Source of the DNA: Lasiosphaeris hirsuta
Taxonomy: Eukaryota; Ascomycota; Sordariomycetes; Sordariales; Lasiosphaeriaceae
Length of the DNA: 64,000 nucleotides
Direction: 5' to 3'
Assembly (NCBI GenBank): GCA_030549175.1
Contig: JAUKUA010000004.1
Coordinates: 4,960,001-5,024,000 of the forward strand
Within the stretch, counting starts at the first letter, position 1; each line of letters begins with the position of its first letter. Made by a program: the position numbers and the translations under genes. Below, one piece after another: positions 32,100 through 43,876 of the stretch. The notes under the pieces were generated by a model. It was not told the origin of the DNA, did not search any database, and worked only from the letters and a program-made list of their open reading frames with translations.

Positions 32100-34751
32100 A
32101 CGTCCATGGGACGAGGCATTGCCGCTTGGCGTCGATCAGCCAGACAGGCTATCCTGCCAGGTCCTCATCCGGCTAACAAAGCTGAGCCGTGTTCATTGAT
32201 GCACGTCTTGACCCAAGCTGTGAACCACGTCGAGGTCGTATCCATTTTGAGTCAACGAGGATGAGCTCGGACTTGGGCGGTAGTCGTTCGTCCGTTCCGG
32301 CCCATCAGACGTCGGCATCGGCATCTCGGTATTCGCGAGGAGAGCCCTCCGTCATGCTGTTGGGTACTCCAATTGCTGGGGTTGTTGTTAAGAGAAGTTG
32401 TTCGGAGTTCGGGGAAAGCACGAAGCGGGGTTTCGTCGAAGTTGCCTGCTGCTCCTTAGCTCTGCTATCAACATGCCGGTAACATTGATGAATGATGACT
32501 GGAACAGAAGTGTCCTTTCACACCGCAAGGGCATTCGAGGGTTTCCGGCATATCCAAAAATGTCTGCAAATGTTATGCTTATTGACGTGGTTGCCGTTTG
32601 TGGAAAGCTAGCTACCTGTTGGAAGGTGCATTTTGTGAAAAGCTATCCTATGCTTCCTCGCACGGACAGAGCGGCCCTTCTCATTCGACGGGAGCCTTCT
32701 TCCTGTCCCAAGCCGCTACAAGTCCTCCGCACACAGCTTCCAAGACCTTGCAGCCAATGGTAAAACGCATAGTGGAGAATGCCGTCCAATACCCATTGCA
32801 GCGACTCAGCCACCGCTGAGTGCCTGCTTGGCGAGAAGTTAGGCATCAGCCGGGTTCAATTTTCCTCCCGCGCCATGGACTACGGTCAACAGAGATAATA
32901 CGGTTCGGTTGGTAAATGCCGGAGCAGACGGGAGAAGATACAATCCTCGCACGATACACGATAAACGATTCCGCAAAATAATACTAGGTTAGATGTAGGG
33001 CTAGTTGCAAGCAAGCAAGCTTATCTTTGCAAGGTTGGTTCGATCGGAGATAGTCCTGAGTCGCAGAGCAATGGAACAAGAAGAGGGTACTCTTAAACCG
33101 CTAATCTCGCCCTCTAGGACACTCCCCAGGTGAACTTCCCGACCTTAACCCCCACGACATACAACATCTTTGAACGACGAGGTTGAAGGCGCGATTGGCG
33201 CATGTTGAATGAACATTGACACGCCACTAAAAAAAGAGTATTTCCACTTAATGTTAGTATTACAACTGGTTTCATACCTCCTATACTCACCTTGCCATCT
33301 CAAATCAGATCTTGCAGGGATGGCCGGGTTGGGTCTTTAGATACGAGGTGCCCTTTTGGGTAAATAGGAGGTTCCATGATCAACTGCGATTGTCCATGGG
33401 TAGGTCTTATATCGACCCGATCTAAACCCCTGCACTTTATGTAAGGGATCTAATGTGATGTCTGCCGTGCTTATAGGCACCTGCCGTTTTGGAAGGAGAT
33501 TATGAAATTGGTGAAGGGTAGGGTGACGGCAGGCTTACACCAATATAGATCGAAAGATCTGTAAGACCTGTAAGCCCGTTAGGGTGGAGAATGGTCGTAA
33601 CACATCCATCACTGATTGGCTTTACGTATTGTCTGGTCGTTTGACAGGATCCCTGGGGACCTAGGTGTTTTCAAGCCTTAAAATTAAAATTATTGGTGGG
33701 TAAAAGCCATTTTGTCTCCTGCACAAGATGCCCTGTCACTGAGGCTGAGCTGCCATGTCGACACTTGCATTGTAATCGAGTGATCTTAAATCCCCTCATT
33801 TATCATGGACAAACTAGGGGCGGAGTAGGTACATTAGGCTAAGTTCCTAAGGTGAGTGCTGGAAAGAGATGGGGAATAAGTTGGTGGCTTCGAAAACGGT
33901 CCTAAAATACGGCTAATATGGTTGTTAAAATAATCGGTTCTTCTCTCTGACTTTCGATTCTTCTACTGTTCCAGGCTGCGCTGCTGTAAATCTGTGTAAT
34001 TGTGAGTATTTGAAATAGATATACCCGCTCAGATGTTGCAATCATGGTTAGTAGTGTCAGGGAGGGCCAGAAAGACGAAATGAAGTGAGTTCTAAAGACG
34101 TGTGTGTCAAAGAACCTTCCCCGCATCTCGTCGTAAAGGTTCCCTCAAGCTGTTCCATAATCGCATTGTGCGGCGTGCGAAACAAGGCAGAACGAAGCGA
34201 CTTGCTACCTACTGAGCCGCATTTCGGCGGAGGCCAGCCGAGAAACATATCTTGGGTGCATGCTCCTTTTGATCCACGTACCAAGTTGGGACGTAATCAG
34301 CATCAGAGCACATAACACAAACCACACACACAAAAAAGATCGTTGCATTATAGGTGCCACATTATAATCGCTGTTGCCCTGAACTCTCTGTTACGTGAGA
34401 TGTCAGCAAAGGTTTGTCTATTCCGATTGGCACACTGAAACCCAATGATCCACAGGATATCCCAAAACGGTTTAGGTACCGACCGTGCCCATGTAGTGAG
34501 GTAAATCAGGTTGGCCGCGTATCCAATGCCCTCACATTCTATACGGGTTTCTATACGGTTTTTTTGGTCGCTAACGGGTGAACCTTGATAACCCCTGAAG
34601 CCTAAACTAGCCCCCCTTGGGTTGATAGGTCGTTTTTCTTTAGCAGCATACACCTGCAGCGAAGAAGAGGCCTCACCGAGGTGGGAGAAGTAGGATGCTA
34701 GTGCCAGTATGGGAAGCTCGTATGTTGTAACTGTGGAAGCCTCCTTCTGTG
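32100..34751. other. No supported gene
   Basis: Small frames on both strands overlap one another and lack recognisable domains. AAGCAAGCAAGCTT near 33010 is a minor tetranucleotide repeat. The last 100 bases hold the promoter of the secreted-protein gene. Confidence 0.45.
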
Positions 34752-34759
34752 TATATAAA
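34752..34759 (+). promoter_or_regulatory. TATA box of the secreted-protein gene
   Basis: TATATAAA lies 134 bases before the ATG at 34893, followed by a pyrimidine/CA-rich leader with CATACAATCAACC. Good match and spacing for a fungal core promoter. Confidence 0.5.
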
Positions 34760-34892
34760 CCAGCTCCTCCCTCTATTTCCCAGGCGTAAAAATCACCCCA
34801 GCCTTCAATACCTGTCTATCACATCAGTCATTTCAAACATACAATCAACCCTAACTCACCAAGCACCAGCCGTCTAGAGTCCCTTGGCCAGA

Positions 34893-35347
34893 ATGAAGCT
34901 CCAGATTCTCACCCTTCTCTTCACCACGTCCGCCGCCATCGCTACAGCTGGTATGTCCTCTCCACAACGTACCTCTCAGATCTGTTGTCTAACATGAAAT
35001 CAAGTCCCGCCGGAACTTCCCAATACCCCGGCCGCCATTGCCGAGTACAAACGCATCATCGACCTCGCCGAAGCGGCCCGCGCCAAGGATGGCAATGACA
35101 CCGGCTCGCTTGAGAAGCGCCAGTGCGACCGCCTCAATGACCCTTGCTGCCCTGACGGGTCTGTCAGCTGCGTCGATGACCTTTGCAGTTTTGGTGACGG
35201 CATCAACTTTTTCGCTTGTGTGCTTGGTATGTGTCATCTGGTGTTGAGATTTTGGCATGATGCAGTGGTTCTAACTGAGTGGTACTAGGATGCTGCCAGG
35301 CTTGCAAGGACCATACCCGCTACTGCAATGGATCAAAGCCTACCTAA
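34893..35347 (+). CDS. Small secreted cysteine-rich protein with Kex2 site, 112 aa (effector candidate)
   Basis: Three exons (34893-34950, 35005-35226, 35289-35347) join through two introns with GTATGT donors; both splices keep the frame. The N-terminus is a signal peptide (MKLQILTLLF start, cleavage near ATA-VPP, residues 17-20). A propeptide follows, then a Lys-Arg Kex2-type site (SLEKR). The mature part is about 54 residues starting QCDRLNDPCC and contains 10 cysteines, with adjacent pairs CC twice, consistent with five disulfides. Such proteins act outside the cell as effectors, antimicrobials or surface peptides; I recognise no specific family. It is intact between two dead HET fragments and has its own TATA box, so it probably is expressed. 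Confidence 0.8.
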
Positions 35348-35627
35348 GGTAGCGACTGAGAGGGATTAACCTAGCTAGCTTATGTGGGTAAGGAAGCAAA
35401 CTTGAACTTCGGTTCTTGGATGGGGACATGTTTTGTGAAGGGTTAGGGGTACAAACGTAGTGCTGGGAAATATCATGAGTCGCTCCCGCTTGCGGTGGTA
35501 CCACTGCTTTCGCCGCCGTTATTTGTAGCTGCAGCATGCATTCCGCCCATGGGCTTCACAGGCGTGACGAAATCATGGTCGGGGTTAGCCGGGATGCCAG
35601 GGTTATTGACGGCGCCGTTGTAGCTAA

Positions 35628-36026
35628 TTGGCCTGCAAAATCATGTGTTTTCCTCCCTTATATTTGCTTGCTTTTATTACCTACTTCGCGGGTCCAAACG
35701 AGCCCGGTCGACTTCTCAGCGTTGTCAATCTTGACGGGTCTTACGGTACCGACCTCTTTCTCTTCGAGCCAGAACATCGGATTCAGTACGCCCATCTTAG
35801 CTACGGCTGGAGAAGTAACCTTGATAGCATTCTTCGCACTACGATAGATAATTTCAAGGCACACTTACGGTGTATCGACTTTAATCAACTCCCAAACACG
35901 ATTCAGGATACTATTAGGGTCTATAGAGAACTGGACATTCTAAGCCTCTGGATAGATTCTCTTTACATTGTTCAAGACGACAGGGAAGATCGGCTCCGAG
36001 AGGCAGCACTGATGGTTGCCGTCTAA
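35628..36026 (+). pseudogene. HET-domain fragment 4, mutated core motifs
   Basis: The frame reads IQYAHLSYGWRSNLDSILRTT, then FNQLPNTIQDTIRVYRELDI and LWIDSLYIVQDDREDRLREA before stopping. It is a HET core, but key positions are changed: LSYGWRSN in place of the LSYCWG type, and SLYIVQDD in place of SLCIVQDD (TGC to TAC, a G-to-A). The rest of the domain is lost or in other frames to about 36.5 kb. Transition-type changes suggest RIP. Confidence 0.78.
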
Positions 36027-36645
36027 TCCAATTCGCACACTAAAAAATACACAAACAATTGCATGTCTTACAACAATGGAACCCTGGGACCTCAGAATTC
36101 CGCCAAACCGGAATAGCAACGTCCTGTTATGACTCACCCTCCAGCGGACCGGGAGACTCCTGGCAGAGAGTTCTTCATAAGGATGGTGTCCCTAGATTCG
36201 AGCGAAGCACGCTATGTCAGCAGCGTCTTGAACAACCGCGGATTGTGCCTCAATGGTTAAGAAGTCGCATCGCCGCACTAGCATTAGCTAGCTCACCCAG
36301 GCATACTCGGGACTAGTGGCAATCTCGTCAAGACTCTCTACATCAACTTAGATAGCAAAGCTGGCCAGCTGAACCTTGCGCTATACGAGACCCCACCCAT
36401 AGTGAACCAGATAGAGTCTGAAAAAGTCGCGCGCGAGGCAAAAGGAATCTCAGAGCCCGCTGAGGCCTGGTAGGAAACATTTCTTTCGAATAAGCTATAT
36501 ACCTCGCCCCGTTCTGGGTCCGAAACATCATGTTACCCGTTTGTTCGCCATCCTTGGTTCGGTGCTACAAGACGTTTATGCATGCCGCATCATCCATGAA
36601 GTGTCACTTGATGGATACTTTTAAATAAAACCTCTTACGCTCTGC

Positions 36646-38291
36646 TTAGAGACGGTCAACGTCCTTCATCGCACTCGCTAAAAACTTCCCTAGATCATTC
36701 CCTCGCCCCTGGTTCATGTTGAAAAGGTCCAGGAGCCTGCGCTTCTCAGGAGATGTCGACCCAGAACTTTGCTCCATCGAATTCACACACATGAGGGCCA
36801 CTCCCACCGGCAGCGGCGCCGAGTGCATACCAAATACCCCTGCGGATGGGTGCAGCAACACCTCGGCAATGTATGCCACATGCTGACAATACTGCATCAG
36901 CTCCGCCCTCTCCGGGAGGGCCACCTCGCCATCTCCATTATGCAACATGGAGACCGACTGAAGCGTGCTGTACACTAGAATGCAGGCCGCCCAATATATC
37001 CCCATGATGTGCGCAACTACAAAGTCTGATAGAAGGAGATCGTCGTTTCTGAACTTCCGCTCCCTGAGCTCATCGAGCTGTGTCTGGGGCCCGTACATGT
37101 TGAACCACCGAGTAAGCTCGCTGTCGAGACGCCAACATTCTTGCATCATGACAAGACGTTTGTCGTGGTGCGAAGGGGAGTCCAAGTATTGAATCTGTCT
37201 TAGAGTATCCATGTCTTCGAGGAGACTGGGGATATCAGCCAAGATGTCGAGTAGAGCATCTTTGTGGGTTTTGGGTGTGTTTGTGAAAGGGATGCGCTTC
37301 CACTGTAGTGTGCTTAAGGGACAGCGTTGACGTTTAATTATACAATGGATAATCTGTTCAGTAAAGTCAGTGATGAGGTAAATGAAGAATTGGGGGGGGA
37401 GGAGGGGGGGAGATGCGTTGTAACCTACGATGTGCATGCGGGCGCTAATGAAGAGGAGTCTAGCGTGGCCTTGGGTGTACATCTCCGGCGACCGCTGAAG
37501 GATAAGGGCTTGCTCGCCCTTATTGTGACTTTGCCAGTTTTTCGCCTGGCTCGATCTGTCATCCGCGCCATATAGGAGCTGATTTACAAATCAGCGGGAT
37601 CAGTTGCATATTACCTGCCAGTACTCGTACCTCGTATAAACCAAGCGCCTTGGATGCTGCCAGCAAAGAATCCGACCTCCATCCATGTGGCTGTCGTAAT
37701 CGATCCGACATTTGCCTCAGCGACCGAACATAGCAGCCAAGGCCCTCATTTATCATCCACCGCTGCCCATCCCGGCGACCAAGAGTCGCCAACCCGAGAC
37801 TCAACATAGCTGTTCGAAGGGTGTCGTCCGCGGGGTACAGTTCATTCGCTGCGTCGGCCCAAGACGGATTAACGTAGGTCAAATGCACCCCCAAGTCTCT
37901 TGTCGTGGGCATGTATGCACCCCAGAACAACTCCAGATACCGCACTTCGTACGCTCCCCGCGCAAGGCTGCCGGGGAGCGCTATTGTGGCATTCGCTGTT
38001 AGGTTCTGATCATCTCGCCTAATGACGGCCGTGTCGGGGTCGCGGTCGCTCGAGGCGCCAGTGTTTGTGAAGTTGACAAAGGTGCGTGGCCGGTCGTATC
38101 CAGCACATTCAATTGCAGACTTTCGGCACTGGCCGCATGCTGGACGTGCTAGATCGCACTTTTATTGGTCGTTAATTCCGGCACTCGACGCTGTTTCGGT
38201 TTTGTACAGTCGGCAGATTTTGGTTACTTACCCCCTTCTTCCGCTTGCGACATGTGTTGCATCCCTTTGAACGCCCTGGGACTCCAACCAT
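36646..38291 (-). CDS. Zn(II)2Cys6 transcription factor, four exons, 481 aa
   Basis: Exons 38291-38232, 38158-37631, 37578-37429 and 37353-36646, all introns phase 0 (73, 52 and 75 bp). The first exon ends inside the zinc cluster, and splicing restores C-x2-C-x6-C-x6-C-x2-C-x6-C at residues 11, 14, 21, 28, 31 and 38, a textbook Gal4-type DNA-binding domain with the basic RKRKKG segment. The rest is a fungal-specific regulatory region with DTLRTAMLSLGLA, KNWQSHNKGEQALIL, and a C-terminal helical part (HIMGIYWAACILVY, QYCQHVAYIAEVLLHPSAGVFG) common in fungal_trans_2-type factors. It is nuclear and binds CGG-type sites by family. It is divergently arranged with the DUF2306 gene across 688 bases. 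The donor GTACGA for intron 2 is weaker than usual but keeps the conserved LGLYE-LLYG junction. Confidence 0.85.
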
Positions 38292-38880
38292 TTTTGGTGC
38301 TTCTGTATCGTTTGGCAAGGGTATATATCTATGGTGAGCGCCAAAAGATGGGTGGTTGCGCAGGATGTTTCTGGTTTTGGAAAAGAGCCAGCAAGATCTG
38401 CTTGGAGTCACGTCCGCGGTCCTCGCACAGCCGTGCAGGGCTGAGTTACCAAGTAATCCTTCCGAGCCGATCTTGCTTCCCAAACGGGAAGCAATGCGCG
38501 CCGCATACATTATGTTAACAGCCACCCAACAGCAAACTAGGACCATATGCTGTGCTTATGCTTTGACAAGTCCCGCCAAGGCCAAGCCAACCAGAAATCG
38601 ACTTGGCGCCAACCGGCCGGAGATTAGGCCGTCCGTCCTCCGTTCAGTGCTCCTGCTGAGGCGGACGCCTGTTGAGAAAGAAGGATCACGGTTACCTATC
38701 TGGGAAGCATATTGCGCGTGCTGCAGAGACAACGTCTCGGTGCGAACGAATGCGATGAAAGAAAAAAAAAAATTTACAAAAGAAAAAACATGGGTTTGCC
38801 GGGCAGGACACAACATTTTTAGAAAGAGTAACGGAAGGAAACATTTCACATAAGAAGTCAAGTTCCCATCCCCCTCAAAA

Positions 38881-38887
38881 TATAAAT
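38881..38887 (+). promoter_or_regulatory. TATA element of the DUF2306 gene
   Basis: TATAAAT lies 99 bases upstream of the ATG at 38980, with a short leader. Convincing position and sequence. Confidence 0.45.
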
Positions 38888-38979
38888 GTTCGAACCTGGA
38901 CAACACCGCAAAAGCAACTTCGTGCAAGCACCAGACATATCAGACCCATTTCCCCGAAAGATTCACTTAGGCCGCCGAG

Positions 38980-40212
38980 ATGGTGCAACCAACACGCCCA
39001 CCGGCTAACGCCTTTGTCTCATATTTTCGCAAAATCTACAATCCCATCGGCTTTGTTCAGGGGTACAACTTTGTTTTGTTCGTCATCTTTTTTGGCGCCC
39101 TTCTAGGGTTCAGCCTCTCCCGCCTCATGTATCTCGACTTTGACGGAGTTTTCTGCGCCACGCCTGAGCCTGCGGCCCTCCCGTCAGAGTGCTTCTTCTA
39201 CAAAAATGACGTTGAGAAGTTTGGCATCATCCTCCATCTTGCCACCATCTTGCCGGGCGCAATCCTCGCTTGTTGTCAGTTTGTGCCCGTTATACGACAC
39301 AAAGCGATCATCGTCCACCGCATCAACGGATACATAGTCATTCTCCTCAGCTTGGCGAGCATCGCTGGTGTCTTGATGATCACCCGACATGCGGCGGGCG
39401 GATCTCTCGAGACTCAGGCTGGCCTCGGGCTCCTGAGTATCATGTTCGTTACTTCATTAATCCTTGCCTTTATCAACATCAAGAGGCTGCAGATCGAGCA
39501 GCACCGTGCATGGATGTTGCGGGCATGGTTTTATGTAAGTCGTGCACCTTTCCCTCTTCCTAATATACGAGTCTTGACATTATCAAAAGGCCGGTTCCAT
39601 CATTACACTTCGGCTCATCCAAATCATTTCCGCCATACTCTTATCTGCAATAGGCACTTTTCAGGCTGCCCGCCGCTGCGACCTGCTGGAATACCTAGTT
39701 GAGGATGCGAACAGGACGCTTGATCTCTATCCGGCCTGTGAGCCGTACTTTTCGGGCCAAAATATCAACCAGTATGCCGTCGTAGATGCGGATTACGCGG
39801 ACCCCAGCTCTGCGGCGGAAGCTGCTGTTGCATTGGAGATCTCGTTCGGCATGGCCTTGTGGATTGCCCTTGCTATGCACGCGGTTGGCATCGAAATTTA
39901 TGTGAGCAATTCCCAGTATACAATAAGAGGGCGTCATATAGTGGGTTTAAGACGCTTCGCTATTGTGGGCACTGACGTCCTCTACAATAAACTCTCAGCA
40001 TTAACGTTGACCTCCTCTCTTAGTTGCACCTTACCCCTGCGGAAGCTGAGCGGATTCGACACTTTTCATATAAGCGGCAAGTAGAGGCTGGAATGAGACA
40101 CCCTGGGCGTGCGGGGATCACAAGCGATCGATTCGGGGACGCTGGATTATGGAAGCCGGATGGCAAGGAATATATTCCTGTCACTGTCGGAGAATCAGCG
40201 ACGGCTCATTAG
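38980..40212 (+). CDS. DUF2306 polytopic membrane protein, three exons, 351 aa
   Basis: Exons 38980-39534, 39590-39901 and 40024-40212 (introns 55 and 122 bp, both phase 0; GTAAGT and GTGAGC donors). Hydrophobic segments at about 30-50 (FVLFVIFFGALLGFSLS), 85-110, 115-135, 150-170, 190-210 and 270-290 predict six to seven membrane spans. The segment HRINGYIVILLSLASIAG followed by EQHRAWMLRAW is the DUF2306 signature, with conserved His residues that resemble haem-binding membrane proteins. The last exon is hydrophilic (RIRHFSYKRQVEAG). The function of the family is not known. The gene is intact and its codon use is GC-rich, unlike the AT-rich second intron. Confidence 0.85.
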
Positions 40213-41540
40213 GGATAGCTGCCGGGATGAAATCCTTATCGGTATTACCCTGGGCGTAATGAGTTGGCCTAACGCCGTTGCATGACACACTTTCGGCTCG
40301 TAGATGCACTGTAGCTCCAATAGCCTCGACATAGAGCAGATCTTTCCATATTGCAAAAACGTTCTCAAGATACTGCGATCCCACTTCTCCATCCGGATCT
40401 ACACAGAAACAGACAGTAGGGCAATATGTATCACTGTATGGAGATACTTCGTACTGCTCATTCTTTGTGTTGACTCACTGCAGATGCAGCAACTTGGCGT
40501 AGGCGATAGCAAGGAGGGGCTGCCGCTGTTAACGCTGACCTTGATCTTGACTTGTGATCCCGAGTGGACTCTCTATTTTTCCGTCAATCGTCTCGACAAG
40601 GTTGTATGTCTGCGCCTTGGAGCTGTTATAACGTTTCAACTGACGTGTATACTTGCGCAGGAAATCAAACCTAGCTTCTGTTTTCCGGCTCCTCAGCACA
40701 TCCACAGGCAGTAGAAGCCTGAACCCTTCATTCAGGTCCACTGACCGACACGTTCCAGATTGGAACTAACATATCAAGCTCATGGACCTAGACGTTGGCG
40801 ATTCATTGTAATCGCTACCTAAGAAAATTATGTTGCATCGATGTGCAATTTAGTGCCGTTCGTCCCTCCTCCGAGCCGTGGGTATATATCTAGAGCGTGT
40901 TGGTTGGCAAAAGATGGGAGCAGTGAAGTCATTGTAAACACTCGAGGGCAAAGTCGCGGTGATGTTGACGTCAACTTGGCGTGTGTCGCAGTGGCTGGCG
41001 ACGCCGCCATTTCGACAGCGTGCGGCTACTGCCTCCCAGGCGGTCAACAATGCGCGTGTAGCCTCCAAATCCTTGTAAGGCGGATGTCACAGCCAGGTAG
41101 GATGGGAGAGACAGGGCTGCAATAACCCATTCCTGTATTGTGGAAAAACAAGCTGGAGAAGAAAAGAAGGAAGAGAGGAAGTGGGCTATAGAACCCAGGG
41201 CTCTTTGTGGGAGCCCTGGGGTGCACGTGCTCGCTTCTCCATTCACTCCTCGATGTGGGGTGGGCTTGCCAGGCGGGGCCACTGCCGTCACAGCGGCGGG
41301 TTAACGACATGGGAGGGCTACGCCGTTCGAATTGGCGCTGAGCCAGAAATTGCAGCCTGCCGTCGACCCTTGTCGTTGGTCCGGCGAGCCCGGCCGCAGC
41401 GACAAAACCCCGCCATGTCCCTCTCCATTCCCCCTCAAATGGCAAAGAGTCAACAAAAATAATACCCGTGGACAGGACACAGAAAATAAAACAACAAGGT
41501 GAGCCTAGTAGCCTAGTAAGCAGAGGTAGCCAAAATTGAT
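40213..41540. other. No supported gene
   Basis: Frames on both strands are short and mutually overlapping. The sequence from 40.8 to 41.5 kb is GC-rich without recognisable protein segments. Nothing structural stands out. Confidence 0.45.
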
Positions 41541-41792
41541 ATGTCGCAGATGTCCGAACACCAAGAAGATGGCTTTAACCTCCAACGGCCAGATGATAAT
41601 CTCGTCATTGAGGAGATGTTTGGAGCGCTGATGAGAAAGCGGGGCTGGACTATACTCCCAGACCAGGCGGTTAATCAGATGCTCTCGTACCCGCCCGAAA
41701 AGAAATGGACTCTGATCTATCAGGATCGTCTCGTCGAGTGGTTAGGACAACAGCGGTCGCTGGCTCGTCAGAGGATGGAGGATAACCCTTAA
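41541..41792 (+). pseudogene. Formin N-terminal (GTPase-binding) fragment, 83 codons
   Basis: An open frame from an ATG encodes DDNLVIEEMFGALMRKRGW, LPDQAVNQMLSYPPEKKW and LIYQDRLVEWLGQQ. This closely resembles the start of the diaphanous/formin GBD-FH3 region of fungal SepA/Bni1-type formins (MFxxLMxKRGW, QMxxYPxxKKWTLxxQDRLTEW). It stops after 83 codons, and no FH1/FH2 coding follows. Formins nucleate actin cables; this is a stranded exon-sized fragment. It could still be translated as a short GBD decoy, which is speculative. Confidence 0.6.
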
Positions 41793-42479
41793 ACGTGATG
41801 TTGGGAGGCCCCCGCGCGCGGCGAGTGGTAGGCGGAGATAGTGAGATTGAATAGCGAGAGGTCAAGTTTGTATAACTTGAACCTTGAACTCTAGATATAC
41901 TACATTGTGGTACCCAATCAAAGATGGCTAGATGGAATTGCGGTTAGTCCTGGAATTACCCGGCAATTCGTCGCAACAAAGCGGGCCCCCCAACGACAAG
42001 AAAAGAACACCGGGTTTGGCTCTTGGAAGGCTCAACACGCGGAAGGAAGCTCGCGTGATCACATTCAGAGAGAAGACAGTAGCAATGGCGAGCTTGAGGG
42101 TGCCACTATTGAATAGCAGGTCACCGGACAGGATTCGTTGGAGGAATACAGCTCCAGCTCATACTCGTAGATTCCACTAACTGCAACGCCCTGGTTCCAA
42201 TACACAGCTGGGTGGCTGTCAACGCAATCTTCAAACCGGATGGAGTCCAGCAGAGGCTACCTCTCGTAACGTCAGGGCTACGCTGCTCGGAGCTACTGGC
42301 AGACCGACCGAGGCTTTTGACATCTGTCACACTTGGTATATATAAACTGCCATACCTTGCCGTTTCTTCGAGACGAAGACAATGTGTTCAAGGACAGCGA
42401 CAGACAAAGACCTCTTCAGCTTTTCTCCAATCTTTGCATCAGGTGGGAGCCAGTTCGCCTGCGGACCGGTATCAAGAAT

Positions 42480-42593
42480 ATCGTGAATATTAAGACACTG
42501 ACAGGGAAGTCTTTCCAGGCCTGGACCGACTTCACTGAGTCCAGTGCGCATTTGAAGGCACAGATATACGAAAAGGAAGGGATCCACCCGAAG
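42480..42593 (+). pseudogene. Degenerate ubiquitin fragment
   Basis: About 37 codons read NIKTLTGKSFQAWTDFTESS, then HLKAQIYEKEGI followed by HP. They match the start of ubiquitin (IFVKTLTGK..., VKAKIQDKEGIPP) at the characteristic TLTGK and KEGI positions. The remaining 40 residues and the diglycine end are missing. It lies 690 bases after the formin scrap. Confidence 0.6.
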
Positions 42594-42599
42594 GCCGGC

Positions 42600-43876
42600 A
42601 CGTCCCCTGGTACCATGCTTGCATGCATGCACCATACCATTGTTACACGCAGGCAGCCTGTGCGCGCCGGACCCTCGTTTCCTTCTTCAGAATTAGCGTT
42701 TTTGCAACAATCACGTATCCTGCGTCCTTGACTGGAGAGGCTTTTCTGGAACAAATGAGCCGATATGGAGATGGCTTCAACCCCATCCGTGACTGCAAGG
42801 TGGCAGGTGAGGACTTGGCGCTAGGCCTGTTGGAGGAGGGCGGTGGGAGGCGGGGTATTCTGCCACTAAATCTCTTGCAGACACAACCCCACCTTCTTCA
42901 TCTTGTGGCTTTTTCTTTTCATGTACCTTACACTAGAACTGAGGCAAGCGGGAAGGACAAGACGGCCTTCAGCGGACAAGGGGTATATTTTCGGCATGGA
43001 TTTTGGAAGGGGCATCTCCTACAGTTAGCGAGCTTCTTGGTGGGTCTTCGGCCCACTACATTGCGAGTTACCTCTGGTGAGAACCCTGGACGTTAAACCT
43101 AATCAGATCAAATCAAATACAATCCGGTACAACCATCACAAAGACCTTTCTTGTAAGACACAAACACCCACTCTCCACTCCAATCAATCGCTAACATGGA
43201 TCACAAAGTCCTCCTCCACCAACATACCAACAAGTCACCCACTTGAAACATGCAGCATAGAGAGTTTAAGGGGCAGGCATGGCTCCGTCTCATCTCTTAA
43301 CAGCGCACTCATCATCAATCCCCAAAGGGCGCAAGGGGCTTTTGTATCGTTGCATGTGATGGGGGAGGGGGGAGAGAACGGCACGACGCGGGGCTAAGAT
43401 AGCACGGTTGGGTTTCGTGAGTTGGTATGGTGTTAGTTGGGTTGCGGAATAATGATAAGAAGCGGGGTAAGTAATAGTCATGGCGCTCTCATGCAGGACG
43501 GACGCTCCCTCCTGTCGCACTTGATCCGACTACCACACCGACAAGGTCAAGCGATCAAAGCTGTTCCAACGAAGCAACCACCTTTCCCATTACCGCGATG
43601 CTCTCTCGCCATGAGCTATCACGCCCTATTAAAAGATTCGAGTCCGCCTCAGCCTACTAAGCGGGCGGGAAGGTTGTTTGCGAGGGGTGTGCGGATAGCG
43701 TCTTTAATTCATCGCTTCGGCGATTACTCACTGATGGGCGCGATGCAGCGTCACTGACACTGACACACACCTACTCTAGGCTCTCCCGCGACGTTTACGC
43801 GTCGATTCTTTCTGGCTGCCGATGGTGTACCAATATTGGGAATGCAGTTCTTACCAGCTCTGAGTCGGATTACTGG
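42600..43876. other. No supported gene; upstream region of a HET gene
   Basis: Frames of 70-157 codons overlap here, but none shows a family signature. The last 200 bases probably hold the HET promoter. Confidence 0.4.

Noticed and set aside
42623..43096. 157-codon plus-strand frame upstream of HET gene 5
   Set aside because: No recognisable segment, mixed composition and overlapping frames; treated as non-coding.
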